Source of the DNA: Sphingobacterium sp. GVS05A
Lineage (GTDB): Bacteria; Bacteroidota; Bacteroidia; Sphingobacteriales; Sphingobacteriaceae
Reading direction: 5' to 3'
Assembly: GCF_019969845.1 (NCBI RefSeq)
Contig: NZ_JAHXYR010000003.1
Span: forward strand, 372,001-436,000
DNA length: 64,000 nt
Part shown: positions 53,575-63,235 of the stretch, in pieces
How the letters are laid out: each line of letters opens with the position of its first letter
Numbering within the stretch: the first letter of the stretch is position 1
Position numbers and translations under genes: made by a program
Notes under the pieces: generated by a model
What the model was told of the DNA's origin: nothing
What the model saw: only the letters and a program-made list of their open reading frames with translations
Databases searched by the model: none

Positions 53575-56500
53575 ATGAGCATAATTGATTTTAAAACAGT
53601 TGCGCGATTAAAGGGGAAATCTAAATTGTTTTTCTCACTCATTTTCCTTGCCGGTACAACGCAGCATGTCCAAGCTTTTTCTTCTGAAAATAGGCTAATG
53701 AGTCGATTTCTAAAAGAATTGAAAGGAGATCAAGAACAAATTAAGGGAAAAGTACTTGATGCCACTGGGAAGCCAATTTCGGGGGTTAGCATCGCGGTAA
53801 AAGGGTCGTCAAAGGGCACACAGTCAGATGTGTCAGGTAATTTCACTTTGGAGGCTAAAACTGGAGATGTATTAGTCGTTTCTTCTATTGGTTACAAAGC
53901 CAAGGAAATCACTGTTAATGGAACTGCAATTTCTGTCCAGTTGGAAGAAGATCAGAGCCAATTGGATGAAGTCGTTGTTGTTGGTTATGGGACGCAAAAA
54001 ATGAAGGAAGTAACATCTTCTGTCGCCCACGTAAGCGCAGACCAATTTCGCCAAAGTGGGGCAAGAAACCCCTTGGATCTGATACAAGGTAAGGTCGCAG
54101 GTCTTCAGGTTTCCAGAAGTGGATCAAATCCCAATTCGGGAGTAGCCACGCAATTACGGGGTGCGATTTCTGTCACAGGTAGCGCCAGTCCCCTTTTTGT
54201 CATTGATGGAATACCTGGAGGTAATCCAGATCTTTTGCAGCAAGATGATATCGAATCTGTGGATGTATTGAAAGATGGATCTGGTGCTGCTATCTATGGA
54301 ACTAGTGCTAACGCAGGGGTCATTCTAATTACAACAAAAAGGGGAAAACCAGGTAAAGCTATATTCAACTATTCCAGTTATTTTAGGAAGGAGTTTGTTT
54401 ATAACAAACCTGATTTTTTGACTCCACAGGAGTTTAGGGACAAGATCGCATCTGGTGAGTTAAAGCAAACAGATTTCGGCAATTCCACAAAGTTTTTTGA
54501 TGATTTGATTAATAAGGATAATTTTTCACAAAATCATAATCTTTCATTGTCAGGAGGTAATGAGTCAACCACTTATCGCGGAAGTGTGAATTTCCGAAAT
54601 CTGGAAGGTATCGCCAAGGAAAATTCGCGAAAGGAGTATACTGTGCGAACAAGTATCAATCAGAAGGGACTTAATGATCGCTTGAACGTTCTCTTGAATA
54701 TAGCGACAAATACAAACAATGCAAACTTGTTGGGCGGTGGAGGATGGGAAAGTGAAGCTACCAAAAATCCGACGCTTTCAAATTTTAACGAAGATGGATC
54801 TTATCGCTATGATCGGACAAGTACAAATGAATTTGCTCGATTATTTACTGAGACCAGTTATCGGAAACAACAGACATCTTCACTCGACGGAAAAGCGGAT
54901 TTAAATATAATTGAAGGGTTAAAGGCCAGTGTTTTTGGGTCAGTGCAGCGTAATTCTTATATAGATGGTGCTTATAGGGCTTTAAACAGCGAAGCATCGT
55001 TGGAAGACCAAGATTATCCAGGTGGCGGCTATGCTTCCAAATCCAATCTGTTGAATGAAAAGTATGCGTTTGAGCCCACACTCCAATATAATACGACAGT
55101 CGCAGAGAAACATGGCATAACGGCATTGGCAGGTTACAGTTACCGTTATGAGAAAGATGAGGGGCAAAGTGCAGACAATAGGGGCTTTATAAACGATCGT
55201 TTTAATGAGGATAACATGTCGGAAGGGCAAGCGCTACGCGATGGACGTGCCAACCTGGACAGTTATAAAAACGATAATACATTGATCGCTTTTTTTGGTC
55301 GGATAAATTATACTTTCTCGGATAAGTATATGGCCCAATTTATTTTAAGACGTGAAGGTTCATCCAAATTCGGTGCGAATAACAAATGGGGGAGCTTTCC
55401 TGCGGTGTCAGTAGGCTGGAATATCAGCAATGAAGACTTTATGAAGGATGTTGGTTTTATAAATAATTTGAAATTACGTGCAGGTTATGGCGAAACAGGA
55501 AATACGGGTTTTGCAAATAATGCCTCTCGATTGACCTTAGGAGGAGGAGGTAAGTATTTGTACCCAGATGAAATCTATCGGGAAACCTATGGTCCTGATC
55601 GTAACCCTAATCCAAATTTGAGGTGGGAGACCAAGAAGGAGACAAATATTGGCGTTGATTTCACGATGTTGAGCAATAAGCTTTCAGGTTCAATTGATCT
55701 TTTTCAAAGGAAAACCGTTGATCTTTTGGATACCTATACTACCCCTCAGCCACCTTATATAAGAAATAATATCTATTCCAATGTAGGTACACTTTCCTCG
55801 AAAGGTATTGAATTAGCACTAAGCTATCGCGCTATCGAGCGTGATAATTTTAAGTGGAACATGGATTTTACGGCGAGTACATTGAAAAATGTATTAGAAA
55901 GTTATTCAAACGATATATTCAAAGTGAAATATAAAACATTTGGTGAGATCGGTGGAGCTGGCGCATTGGGTGATGCCTTTACGACTTATGAAGGGCACCG
56001 TATTGGTGAGTTTTTTGGTAAACGGTTTGCTGGATTTGATGATGAGGGAAAATGGCTATTTTATAATCGAAACGGCGAGGCTGTACGCAATGACGCGATT
56101 AATAATTCAAGAGATGATTTAAGTGCTTCTGACCTGGCGGTGTTAGGAAACGCGGTTCCAAAATATTATCTCTCTTGGACCAATAATTTCTCTTATAAAA
56201 ATTTTGATTTAAGAATCTTTATGCGAGGTAAATTCGACTACGATATATTAAACACGACAGCGCTTTCTTACGGCAACAAAGTATGGTCAGGGAATCTTTT
56301 GAGAGACGCGTTTACCAAATATAAAGAAATAGACGATACCTATATGTACTCTGATTATTATTTGGAGAGCGGTAGCCATTTAAAAATTGATGAAGTTACG
56401 ATCGGTTATCGGTTTAAATTGAAGAGCAATACTTGGGTAAATAATGTACGCGCTTATTTAACCGTTCAGAATTTGGCAACTATTACTGGCTATTCGGGAA

Positions 56501-56628
56501 ATGATCCAGATTTTGTATTGGATACGGGCTTAGGTAATGAAATTAATGGACAGCGTTTGGGCATTGACAGTAGAGGTCCCTATCCCAACACCAGATCGCT
56601 TTTGTTTGGCGTAAATTTTAGTTTTTAA
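53575..56628 (+). CDS. SusC/RagA-family TonB-linked outer-membrane receptor (second pair)
   Basis: A 1017-residue transporter, paralogous to the first SusC in this window: the first ~140 residues share IKGKVLDATGKPISGVSIAVK and LEEDQSQLDEVVVVGYG almost word for word, then they diverge. Signal peptide about 1-34; carboxypeptidase-D-like domain about 56-138; plug with LKDGSGAAIYGTSANAGVIL; barrel ending LLFGVNFSF. The matching SusD starts 3 bp after its stop (12 bp to the chosen Met). It is transcribed separately from the first pair, with its own long leader. Confidence 0.96.
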   Translation: MSIIDFKTVARLKGKSKLFFSLIFLAGTTQHVQAFSSENRLMSRFLKELKGDQEQIKGKVLDATGKPISGVSIAVKGSSKGTQSDVSGNFTLEAKTGDVLVVSSIGYKAKEITVNGTAISVQLEEDQSQLDEVVVVGYGTQKMKEVTSSVAHVSADQFRQSGARNPLDLIQGKVAGLQVSRSGSNPNSGVATQLRGAISVTGSASPLFVIDGIPGGNPDLLQQDDIESVDVLKDGSGAAIYGTSANAGVILITTKRGKPGKAIFNYSSYFRKEFVYNKPDFLTPQEFRDKIASGELKQTDFGNSTKFFDDLINKDNFSQNHNLSLSGGNESTTYRGSVNFRNLEGIAKENSRKEYTVRTSINQKGLNDRLNVLLNIATNTNNANLLGGGGWESEATKNPTLSNFNEDGSYRYDRTSTNEFARLFTETSYRKQQTSSLDGKADLNIIEGLKASVFGSVQRNSYIDGAYRALNSEASLEDQDYPGGGYASKSNLLNEKYAFEPTLQYNTTVAEKHGITALAGYSYRYEKDEGQSADNRGFINDRFNEDNMSEGQALRDGRANLDSYKNDNTLIAFFGRINYTFSDKYMAQFILRREGSSKFGANNKWGSFPAVSVGWNISNEDFMKDVGFINNLKLRAGYGETGNTGFANNASRLTLGGGGKYLYPDEIYRETYGPDRNPNPNLRWETKKETNIGVDFTMLSNKLSGSIDLFQRKTVDLLDTYTTPQPPYIRNNIYSNVGTLSSKGIELALSYRAIERDNFKWNMDFTASTLKNVLESYSNDIFKVKYKTFGEIGGAGALGDAFTTYEGHRIGEFFGKRFAGFDDEGKWLFYNRNGEAVRNDAINNSRDDLSASDLAVLGNAVPKYYLSWTNNFSYKNFDLRIFMRGKFDYDILNTTALSYGNKVWSGNLLRDAFTKYKEIDDTYMYSDYYLESGSHLKIDEVTIGYRFKLKSNTWVNNVRAYLTVQNLATITGYSGNDPDFVLDTGLGNEINGQRLGIDSRGPYPNTRSLLFGVNFSF

Positions 56629-56640
56629 TGAATGATTACT

Positions 56641-58287
56641 ATGAGAAATATTGTTAAAATTTTACTTCTAGTGTGTGTAATAAATGCATCAAGTTGCACA
56701 AACCTAGATGAAAACGCTTATGATGTTATTGTCGCAGGCGATTTTTATAAGAATAAGAATGAAGTGATATCTGCAGTATTACGACCATATACGCATGCAA
56801 ATGCATGGATATCACCCTCAGGGCAGGATGGATGGTGGCGACCTGCAGAGTTATCTGGGGATCAATTGGCCTGGCCAACCAAGGGACGGCATGGAGAAGA
56901 CGGCGGGAAATGGAAACGGCTACATTATCATACTTGGACAGTAGATGAGGGTGGATTAAACAATGCATGGGTATTGATGTATTGGGGGGTTGGTTTGTGT
57001 AATAGTCCCATTGATATTCTTGAAAAATCTGATGTAGCGGAGATGGGTTTAACAAATGTCGAGAAAACGGAATTCATCGCCGAACTTAAGTTGCTGCGTG
57101 CATTACATTATTTAAAATTAATGGATCTATTCGGAAACATCCCGATAACGACTAAAGCCCCTAGTACAGCGGAAGAACCATTACCCAAACCTTCTTCTAC
57201 GAAAGAGGTTTTTGAATTTATTGAAAAGGAAATCTTGGATAATATTGATTCAGCGCCCAAACTATCTAGAGCGATGTTAGGCCGAGTTTCGCAGGCTACA
57301 GGTTATGCGATGTTAGTCGAACTGTATTTAAATGCTGAAAAATGGCATGGGCAACCACGATGGGATGATTGTATCGCGGCGGCTGACAAATTGATATCGG
57401 GTGCTGGGGGAGGATTGAATGGTGCTATGGCGTTAGACGCTAATATAACAGACTCTTATGTGCCTACGAATGATATGTCCAAGGAAACCATTTTTTCAAT
57501 TGCCTACGATTATAAAATAGCAGATTTTGCAACTGGATTTCCTGGTGAGTTTTATCATTTCGTACAAAGCGAGATTTACGGTGGCGGGAGAACTGGAAAT
57601 AATGGTATTGTCTTGATCCCGGGGGTTTTTGGTCAATACAATGAAAAAGATCTGCGAAAAAAAGAATGGTTTTTAAACGGACCGATGGTTAAGTTTGTGG
57701 ATGGTAAAATTGTGGAAGGATCAGAAGAATATAAGGGAGAACAGCTGGTTTTTGTCGATTATATTCGAAGGGCCAAAACTGGAGGTACATCCTCTACAAT
57801 GAGCGACGGTGAAGAAAATAGTGGGATCCGTTTTAATAAATATAAACTCGGTAACTCACTTGTGGGGAATGTTAATGGTGTAAAGATACCAGTGGATGAA
57901 AATTATAATAATACGGATTGGAACGTCTATCGTTTGAGCTGGATTTATTTTGCGAAAGCAGAGGCCCTAATGCGGAAAAATGGTGGTATTGCATCTCAAG
58001 AAGCTGTTGATCTAATCAATAGTTGCAAAAAACGAGCATTTACGAATACAGATTGGGCTGAAGGGCAATATACAACGGGTACATTAACGTTGGATGAACT
58101 TTTAGCCGAGCGTGGTCGTGAGTTTATTTTCGAGGGATTCAGAAGGAGGGATTTAATTCGTTTTGGTAAATTCCACACAGCAACTTGGTGGGATCACAAG
58201 CCGACAACTGAGACAAAGACAGTATTTCCTATACCTCAACAACAAATATCGATGAACCCTAATTTAAAGCAAAATCCGGGTTATTAG
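56641..58287 (+). CDS. SusD/RagB-family nutrient-binding outer-membrane lipoprotein (second pair)
   Basis: A 548-residue lipoprotein starting MRNIVKILLLVCVINASSCTN at 56641, signal ending ASSC. An in-frame ATG three codons upstream overlaps the spacer. The helical core shows ELKLLRALHYLKLMDLFGNIP (SusD block) and the C-terminal domain has LAERGREFIFEGFRRRDLIRFG and MNPNLKQNPGY. It binds the imported ligand at the surface with its SusC. The N-terminal region (SPSGQDGWWRPAELSGDQLAW) is unusually rich in Trp and Gly. The next gene follows after a terminator. Confidence 0.96.
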   Translation: MRNIVKILLLVCVINASSCTNLDENAYDVIVAGDFYKNKNEVISAVLRPYTHANAWISPSGQDGWWRPAELSGDQLAWPTKGRHGEDGGKWKRLHYHTWTVDEGGLNNAWVLMYWGVGLCNSPIDILEKSDVAEMGLTNVEKTEFIAELKLLRALHYLKLMDLFGNIPITTKAPSTAEEPLPKPSSTKEVFEFIEKEILDNIDSAPKLSRAMLGRVSQATGYAMLVELYLNAEKWHGQPRWDDCIAAADKLISGAGGGLNGAMALDANITDSYVPTNDMSKETIFSIAYDYKIADFATGFPGEFYHFVQSEIYGGGRTGNNGIVLIPGVFGQYNEKDLRKKEWFLNGPMVKFVDGKIVEGSEEYKGEQLVFVDYIRRAKTGGTSSTMSDGEENSGIRFNKYKLGNSLVGNVNGVKIPVDENYNNTDWNVYRLSWIYFAKAEALMRKNGGIASQEAVDLINSCKKRAFTNTDWAEGQYTTGTLTLDELLAERGREFIFEGFRRRDLIRFGKFHTATWWDHKPTTETKTVFPIPQQQISMNPNLKQNPGY

Positions 58288-58351
58288 TATTTAAATAAAA
58301 TAATAAACCACGGAAATCAGCCTATTATTGGCTACAATGTCTTTGAGAAAG

Positions 58352-58380
58352 CCGCTAGGATTTTTTTCTAGCGGTTTTTT
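58352..58380 (+). terminator. Terminator after the second SusCD operon
   Basis: CCGCTAG / CTAGCGG (58352-58358 / 58368-58374) with a T-rich loop, followed by TTTTTTT. Confidence 0.85.
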
Positions 58381-58500
58381 TATGCACCGGGAATCCTCTG
58401 TAACATGTTGGTTAGGTATATTAAATAATGTTTACTTAACATAATAGATAGAATAAAGTTTTTATTTTTGAATTATTAAGTCTTTGAAAGCTCAACAATT

Positions 58501-59394
58501 ATGAAAATTAGAAATTTATTATTGCCATTCCTTTTGATAGGTCTATCTACCTGTGGTGTGATGGCACAAAGTAAAAAAATCAAACATGTCGTTTTAGTGG
58601 GATTTGATGGATTCGGTGCCTATGCCGTGCCTAAAGCTGAAATGCCAAATCTCAAAAAGATGATGCAGGACGGAACCTATAGTACACATGTGCGTACCGT
58701 TTTACCTTCGTCAAGTGCGGTGAATTGGGCTTCCATGTTGATGGGGGCTGGGCCGACAACACATGGTTATACCGAATGGGATAGTAAGACTCCTGAAATT
58801 CCGTCAACGACCAAAACTGAAAATGGGATGTTTCCTTCTTTGTTTAATGCTGTAGCTCAGAAAAATCCTAAAGCTCAATTTGCTGTGGTACATAGCTGGC
58901 CGGGGATAGGATATTTAATTGATAATAAGGTCGTCCAAAAAATCATTAATACGAAGGATGATGACGAAGCGGCATTGAATACGACTGTCGATATCATCAA
59001 AAAAGAGAAACCGACGATTACTTTTGTACATTTCGACCAACCCGATGGCGTTGGTCATAATATAGGGCATGATACGCCAGAATATTACGCTGAACTAAAA
59101 AATGTTGACCGACGAATCGGAACTTTACAACAAGCCGTCAAGGATGCAGGTATTGCTGATGAAACCATCTTTGTTGTCGCTGCGGACCATGGTGGAACGG
59201 GTAAAGGCCATGGCGGTAAATCATTGGCAGAAGTTGAGATTCCTTGGGTTATGACTGGGCCGGGAGTGCCCAAAGGTAAAGAGATCAAAGGGACGGTCAT
59301 GATTTATGATATCGCACCTACATTGACCTGGTTGCTTGGCGCACCGCTTGATGCTGCTTGGCGTGGTCAGGTAATAAAAGCTTTTCAGCAATAG
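58501..59394 (+). CDS. Secreted alkaline-phosphatase-superfamily enzyme (type I phosphodiesterase/pyrophosphatase-like)
   Basis: A 297-residue secreted protein, signal ending VMAQ. The fold's metal and nucleophile blocks are visible: VGFDGFG (first Asp), a Ser/Thr-rich nucleophile stretch PSSSAVNWASML, the HFDQPDGVGHNIGHD block (Asp, His) and VAADHGGTGKGHGG (Asp-His, His). This is the alkaline phosphatase superfamily, nearer the nucleotide pyrophosphatase/phosphodiesterase branch; sulfatase use is possible. The length is short for an NPP. It follows the second SusD gene on the same strand behind a terminator, so it may process a phosphorylated ligand of that pair; this link is inferred. Confidence 0.9.
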   Translation: MKIRNLLLPFLLIGLSTCGVMAQSKKIKHVVLVGFDGFGAYAVPKAEMPNLKKMMQDGTYSTHVRTVLPSSSAVNWASMLMGAGPTTHGYTEWDSKTPEIPSTTKTENGMFPSLFNAVAQKNPKAQFAVVHSWPGIGYLIDNKVVQKIINTKDDDEAALNTTVDIIKKEKPTITFVHFDQPDGVGHNIGHDTPEYYAELKNVDRRIGTLQQAVKDAGIADETIFVVAADHGGTGKGHGGKSLAEVEIPWVMTGPGVPKGKEIKGTVMIYDIAPTLTWLLGAPLDAAWRGQVIKAFQQ

Positions 59395-59546
59395 CATACA
59401 TCTGCCCAATAAAACCGTCAGCTTTCACGAGCCCCAAGGGCTATGAAAATCAACTTGAAGGTTCTTTCTGTCAATAAACTGAACGTAGCGAGCTCATTGA
59501 TACCCTAATGAAAAAATGCGTATCAATAAAAAACAGACAATTCAGA

Positions 59547-59590
59547 AATAAAAAATCCCCAGAAGTGACAACTTCTGGGGATTTTTTATT
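59547..59590. terminator. Bidirectional terminator with 20-bp perfect stem
   Basis: Arms 59547-59566 and 59571-59590 pair perfectly around GACA; the GC core is TCCCCAGAAGT. A and T runs flank it, so it serves both the phosphodiesterase gene and nrdF. Confidence 0.95.
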
Positions 59591-59607
59591 GGATCTATTG
59601 ACAATCG

Positions 59608-60594
59608 TTATATATCAACAACTACATCCATTTTGAAGTCATCATCTTTTAGATGGACGATTTCTGTCGCTTTTTCGTAATTTGTCGATTTCTTAGAGAA
59701 GAAGTCGTGTTGTGTCGTTTCTGTATTCAAGCCATTCAATACAATTGGGTTGACTTGTTTTACTTCAAAGATCGGATCAAAACCTAAGTTCATTAATGCC
59801 TTGTTTGCATTGTAACGAACATATTCTTTAACCTCTGCAGTCAAACCTACTTCAGTGTAAATCTCTTCGGTATACTTCAATTCGTTTTCATACAAGTTAT
59901 AAAGTAAAGCCAAGAAACGTGCTTTTACCTGATCTTGATTCTTTAATTTTTTGAATTGATCCTGTGCCATCAATCCTACGAATACACCGTGAATAGATTC
60001 ATCAGCGATGATTTTCTTGATGATATCCGCAGAAGCAACCATTTCACCTTGACCGCATAACCACAATGGTAGGAAAAATCCAGAATAAAACAAGAAAGAT
60101 TCTAACAATACGGAAGCGGCCATAGCCATGTAGATTTCCTCATCGGAAGCATCTTCTTTATCGATAGTACGGTAATAACCATCGATCATCTGCGCTTTGT
60201 ATTGCAGGTATTTATTTTGTTGAACCCACTCGAAGATATCATTGATTTCAGCTGTCGTTGAAACCGTTGTGAAAATAGTTGAATATGATTTCGCGTGAAT
60301 GGCCTCCATCATACACATATAGGATAATACAGCCTTATTCTGTAAAGTATCTATGTGGTCGATGATTTTTGGCATACCCGTATGACTCTGCAAGGTATCT
60401 AACAGGGTCAAACCACCTAATGCTTTTTTATAGGCATCTTTCATTTCTGGGCTGATACGTTTCCAACTATCGATATCTTTTGATGGAATGTATTCGGTGT
60501 CAATCCAGAATTGACGAATGTTTTGTTCCCAGAACATCAATACATAATCGTTCTCGGGAGTATTCCAATTGACAGCTTTATATGTTTTACTCAT
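59608..60594 (-). CDS. nrdF: Class Ib ribonucleotide reductase small subunit
   Basis: A 328-residue R2 protein. Metal ligands Asp66 (TLLDTLQ), Glu97 and His100 (MMEAIHAKSY), a second Glu (ESFLFYSG) and ADESIHGVF (Glu, His) are in place, and Tyr104 (HAKSYSTIF) fits the radical Tyr. These bind a dimetal site, most likely manganese when NrdI is present, that makes the radical needed to reduce ribonucleotides. Presence of nrdI, nrdE and a thioredoxin-like gene on the same strand identifies class Ib. It is 133 bp after nrdE, with a hairpin and one dispersed element between. Confidence 0.95.
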   Translation of the reverse strand: MSKTYKAVNWNTPENDYVLMFWEQNIRQFWIDTEYIPSKDIDSWKRISPEMKDAYKKALGGLTLLDTLQSHTGMPKIIDHIDTLQNKAVLSYMCMMEAIHAKSYSTIFTTVSTTAEINDIFEWVQQNKYLQYKAQMIDGYYRTIDKEDASDEEIYMAMAASVLLESFLFYSGFFLPLWLCGQGEMVASADIIKKIIADESIHGVFVGLMAQDQFKKLKNQDQVKARFLALLYNLYENELKYTEEIYTEVGLTAEVKEYVRYNANKALMNLGFDPIFEVKQVNPIVLNGLNTETTQHDFFSKKSTNYEKATEIVHLKDDDFKMDVVVDI

Positions 60595-60657
60595 TTTTAT
60601 TTTAAAGTATTAGGCATTTATTATCATGTATTTGAATTTCTGATCTGTTGATTAAGC

Positions 60658-60687
60658 CAAAAGTTGCCGATAACTTGGCAACTTTTG
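60658..60687. repeat. 11-bp hairpin between nrdE and nrdF
   Basis: CAAAAGTTGCC / GGCAACTTTTG, perfect 11-bp arms around GATAACTT. No T run follows on either strand, so it may adjust nrdF expression rather than end transcription. Confidence 0.5.
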
Positions 60688-60706
60688 ACCTATTCACATT
60701 ATATAT

Positions 60707-60729
60707 CCAAATACTAAAATCTCAAGATT
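60707..60729 (+). repeat. Dispersed intergenic element tail, weak copy g
   Basis: CCAAATACTAAAATCTCAAG resembles the AT-rich tail of copies a, b and f and runs into the nrdE stop codon. The AAGCC stem is not obvious. Confidence 0.35.
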
Positions 60730-62833
60730 AGGCTGAACAAGAGACACATTCGTCGATGGTCGATTTTCTTGTTCGTGTGTAATAAAGGGACTTTAATCCC
60801 AATTTATGTGCATAGATATAATATCTAGACAAATCTCTTGTGGAGTCTTTCGAATTGGTATGTAAGATCGTAGATACCCCTTGGTCGATATGACGTTGAA
60901 TAACCGAAATCAATTTCAATACTTTGAACTGATCCATATCATATGCCGATTTGAAATAGAAATAGTTATCGTTGGTCAAATATGGCATTGGGTAGTAAGT
61001 TGTACTATCACCATATTCACGCACTTCAATAATATCCACAATTGGCATCACCGACGCTGTCGCATTCATGATATAGGAAGTTGATTGATTTGGAGCAATC
61101 GCCAAACGGTACGCATGGTAGATACCATGTTCTTTGATTTTTGCTTTTAATTCTAACCAATCTTCAACAGTTGGAATGTGTATACCTTCAAACAACTCAG
61201 TTACCTTAGCTGTTTTTGGAATGTAATCACGGTTTATGTAATTATTGAAATAAGTGCCATCTGCATAGGCTGATTTCTCAAATCCAACAAATGTTTTACC
61301 ACGTTCTTTGGCAATTTCCATGGATGCTTCCAATGAATAGTAGTTCATCATCATGAAGAATGTATTGGCAAAATCCAAGGCTTCATTAGATTCGTACATG
61401 ATAAAGCTTTTGGCAAGGTAACCGTGTAGGTTCATCGCACCAAGTCCTACGGAGTGCAATTCGCGGTTTGCTTTTGCAATCGAAGGTACCATGTCTATGT
61501 TGGTTACATCAGTGACTACCGTTAGTGCACGCATCGCTGTTTTCACCGTTTCTTTGATGCGTTTGTTGTCCATCACCGTAGCGATATTCAACGAACCAAG
61601 GTTACAGGAGATACCATAACGGATTGTATCTTGTTTGCCATAGATCTCGATATCGGATACTTGTGATACCTGCATGATCTCAGTACATAGATTGGAGAAT
61701 TTTACCTGACCAATTTCATTCAATGCATGCACACGGTTGGTGTTTTCTTTGAAGAAGATATAAGGGTAACCGGATTCTTTTTGTGTCTGTGCGATCTTAA
61801 CCAACAGATGACGTGCGTTGATTTTTTTCTTTTTGACATTTGGATTGGTGATCAACTCATCGTACATCTTATCCATATCCATTTCATCCAAGAATTGTCC
61901 ATACTCTTGTACTACTGTATGTGGGTAGATCAAATAACAAGGCTCATCTTTCTCCGCTAGTTCCATGAACTTGTCCGGAACGATAATACCGATTGAAAGT
62001 GATTTGATACGTACTTTTTCGTCCACATTGATTTTTTTACAATCAAGGAACTCTTCAATATCAGAGTGGAAGATATTTAAGTATACTGCTCCAGCACCAG
62101 GACGTTGTCCCAATTGGTTTGCATAAGAGAAGGTATCTTCCATGATTTTCATGATTGGAAGCACACCACCTGCACGGCCTTCAACGCCTTTGATCGCCTC
62201 GCCACGTGCACGGATTTTGGAGATATTGAACGAAACTCCGCCACCGATAGAGGATAATTTCATGGCTGAATCAACCGCATAACCGATACCGTTCAGGTTG
62301 TCACCAATTTCATCTAAGAAACAGGATACCAATTCCCCAGAGCGTTTTTTACCTGCATTCAAGAATGTTGGTGTAGCAGGTTGATACTCTTGGTTGATCA
62401 TGATCTCGGCGTATTCTATCGCTTTTTTTACACCTTCTTCTCGTGCTAAGAATAGGGATACAGCAACAACGCGGTCTTCATAGCGCTCCAGGAATTTTTC
62501 ACCAGAGTCGTCACGAAGCGCATAGCTCTGGAAAAATTTAAAGGCTGCCATAAAGGATTCGAAACGGAATTTTTTGGCATACACATAATTGAATACCTCT
62601 TCCATTTCTTCAAATGTAAACCATTGGTAAAAATCAATATAGTAGTTGTTTTCTATCAAATAGTCTATTTTTTCTTTCAATGTATAAAAGAACACAGTGT
62701 TCTTATTTACATACTCCAGGAAATATGCGCGAACAGCTTCCTTATCTTTATGTAAGCTGAACTCGTCATCATGCTTAATCATGATTTCATTATTAAGCAA
62801 TATCCAGTTTTTTGCTACTTCGTTTGCTACCAT
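60728..62833 (-). CDS. nrdE: Class Ib ribonucleotide reductase large subunit
   Basis: A 701-residue catalytic subunit that reduces ribonucleoside diphosphates. NQEYQPATPTFLNAG, ELVSCFLDE, KLSSIGGGVSFN, NLCTEI and SCNLGSLNIA are the reductase blocks, and the C-terminal CVSCSA (Cys696, Cys699) shuttles electrons from the thioredoxin-like partner. The start at 62833 (MVANEVAKNWILLNNEIMIK) is supported by the W..LNNEIMI block that also opens Bacillus NrdE; it overlaps nrdI by 41 bp. No ATP cone is seen, as is normal for class Ib. Third gene of nrdH-nrdI-nrdE-nrdF. Confidence 0.97.
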   Translation of the reverse strand: MVANEVAKNWILLNNEIMIKHDDEFSLHKDKEAVRAYFLEYVNKNTVFFYTLKEKIDYLIENNYYIDFYQWFTFEEMEEVFNYVYAKKFRFESFMAAFKFFQSYALRDDSGEKFLERYEDRVVAVSLFLAREEGVKKAIEYAEIMINQEYQPATPTFLNAGKKRSGELVSCFLDEIGDNLNGIGYAVDSAMKLSSIGGGVSFNISKIRARGEAIKGVEGRAGGVLPIMKIMEDTFSYANQLGQRPGAGAVYLNIFHSDIEEFLDCKKINVDEKVRIKSLSIGIIVPDKFMELAEKDEPCYLIYPHTVVQEYGQFLDEMDMDKMYDELITNPNVKKKKINARHLLVKIAQTQKESGYPYIFFKENTNRVHALNEIGQVKFSNLCTEIMQVSQVSDIEIYGKQDTIRYGISCNLGSLNIATVMDNKRIKETVKTAMRALTVVTDVTNIDMVPSIAKANRELHSVGLGAMNLHGYLAKSFIMYESNEALDFANTFFMMMNYYSLEASMEIAKERGKTFVGFEKSAYADGTYFNNYINRDYIPKTAKVTELFEGIHIPTVEDWLELKAKIKEHGIYHAYRLAIAPNQSTSYIMNATASVMPIVDIIEVREYGDSTTYYPMPYLTNDNYFYFKSAYDMDQFKVLKLISVIQRHIDQGVSTILHTNSKDSTRDLSRYYIYAHKLGLKSLYYTRTRKSTIDECVSCSA

Positions 62834-63200
62834 CGCAAAAGTTCTTTAAGATGTCAATAAATTGGTTTATGTCTTCCATTGTTCCGGACAGTTCAAATTT
62901 GAACGCCAGTGGAATGTCGAAATCCTGTGAAATACGATCAGCTGCCAAACCGAAATTTGGGCCCCAGTTGCGGTTGCCACTGGAGGTTACGGAATAGATA
63001 TTTTTAGCTTCTCGTTTCATGAATTCTTTTGTGTTTTCGGGCACCTGTCCAAAATTCGTGGTAAATGTGACCAAATGGCCAGGGTGATTTACCTCAAGGT
63101 CAGCGCTGATTTTATGGATCTGCCAGCCAGTGATCTGTGCGACTTTATCCATAAAACGCTGTACGTTACCCGTTCTGGAATCGTAATAAATGTGTATCAT
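62793..63200 (-). CDS. nrdI: NrdI flavodoxin, class Ib ribonucleotide reductase activator
   Basis: A 135-residue flavodoxin. YYDSRTGNVQRFM is the FMN phosphate loop, TTNFGQVPENT the second loop and SVTSSGNRNWGPNFG the third flavin block. NrdI supplies an oxidant that builds the dimanganese-tyrosyl centre of NrdF. Its last 41 bp overlap the start of nrdE. It lies 35 bp behind the thioredoxin-like gene. Confidence 0.95.
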   Translation of the reverse strand: MIHIYYDSRTGNVQRFMDKVAQITGWQIHKISADLEVNHPGHLVTFTTNFGQVPENTKEFMKREAKNIYSVTSSGNRNWGPNFGLAADRISQDFDIPLAFKFELSGTMEDINQFIDILKNFCDGSKRSSKKLDIA

Positions 63201-63235
63201 ACTGCTGTTTTTAATTTAATGATACCCTCGATTTA

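Noticed and set aside
48304..58287. A complete polysaccharide utilisation locus
   Set aside because: No glycoside hydrolase, lyase or regulator is linked; only SusCD pairs and one phosphodiesterase-fold enzyme are present.
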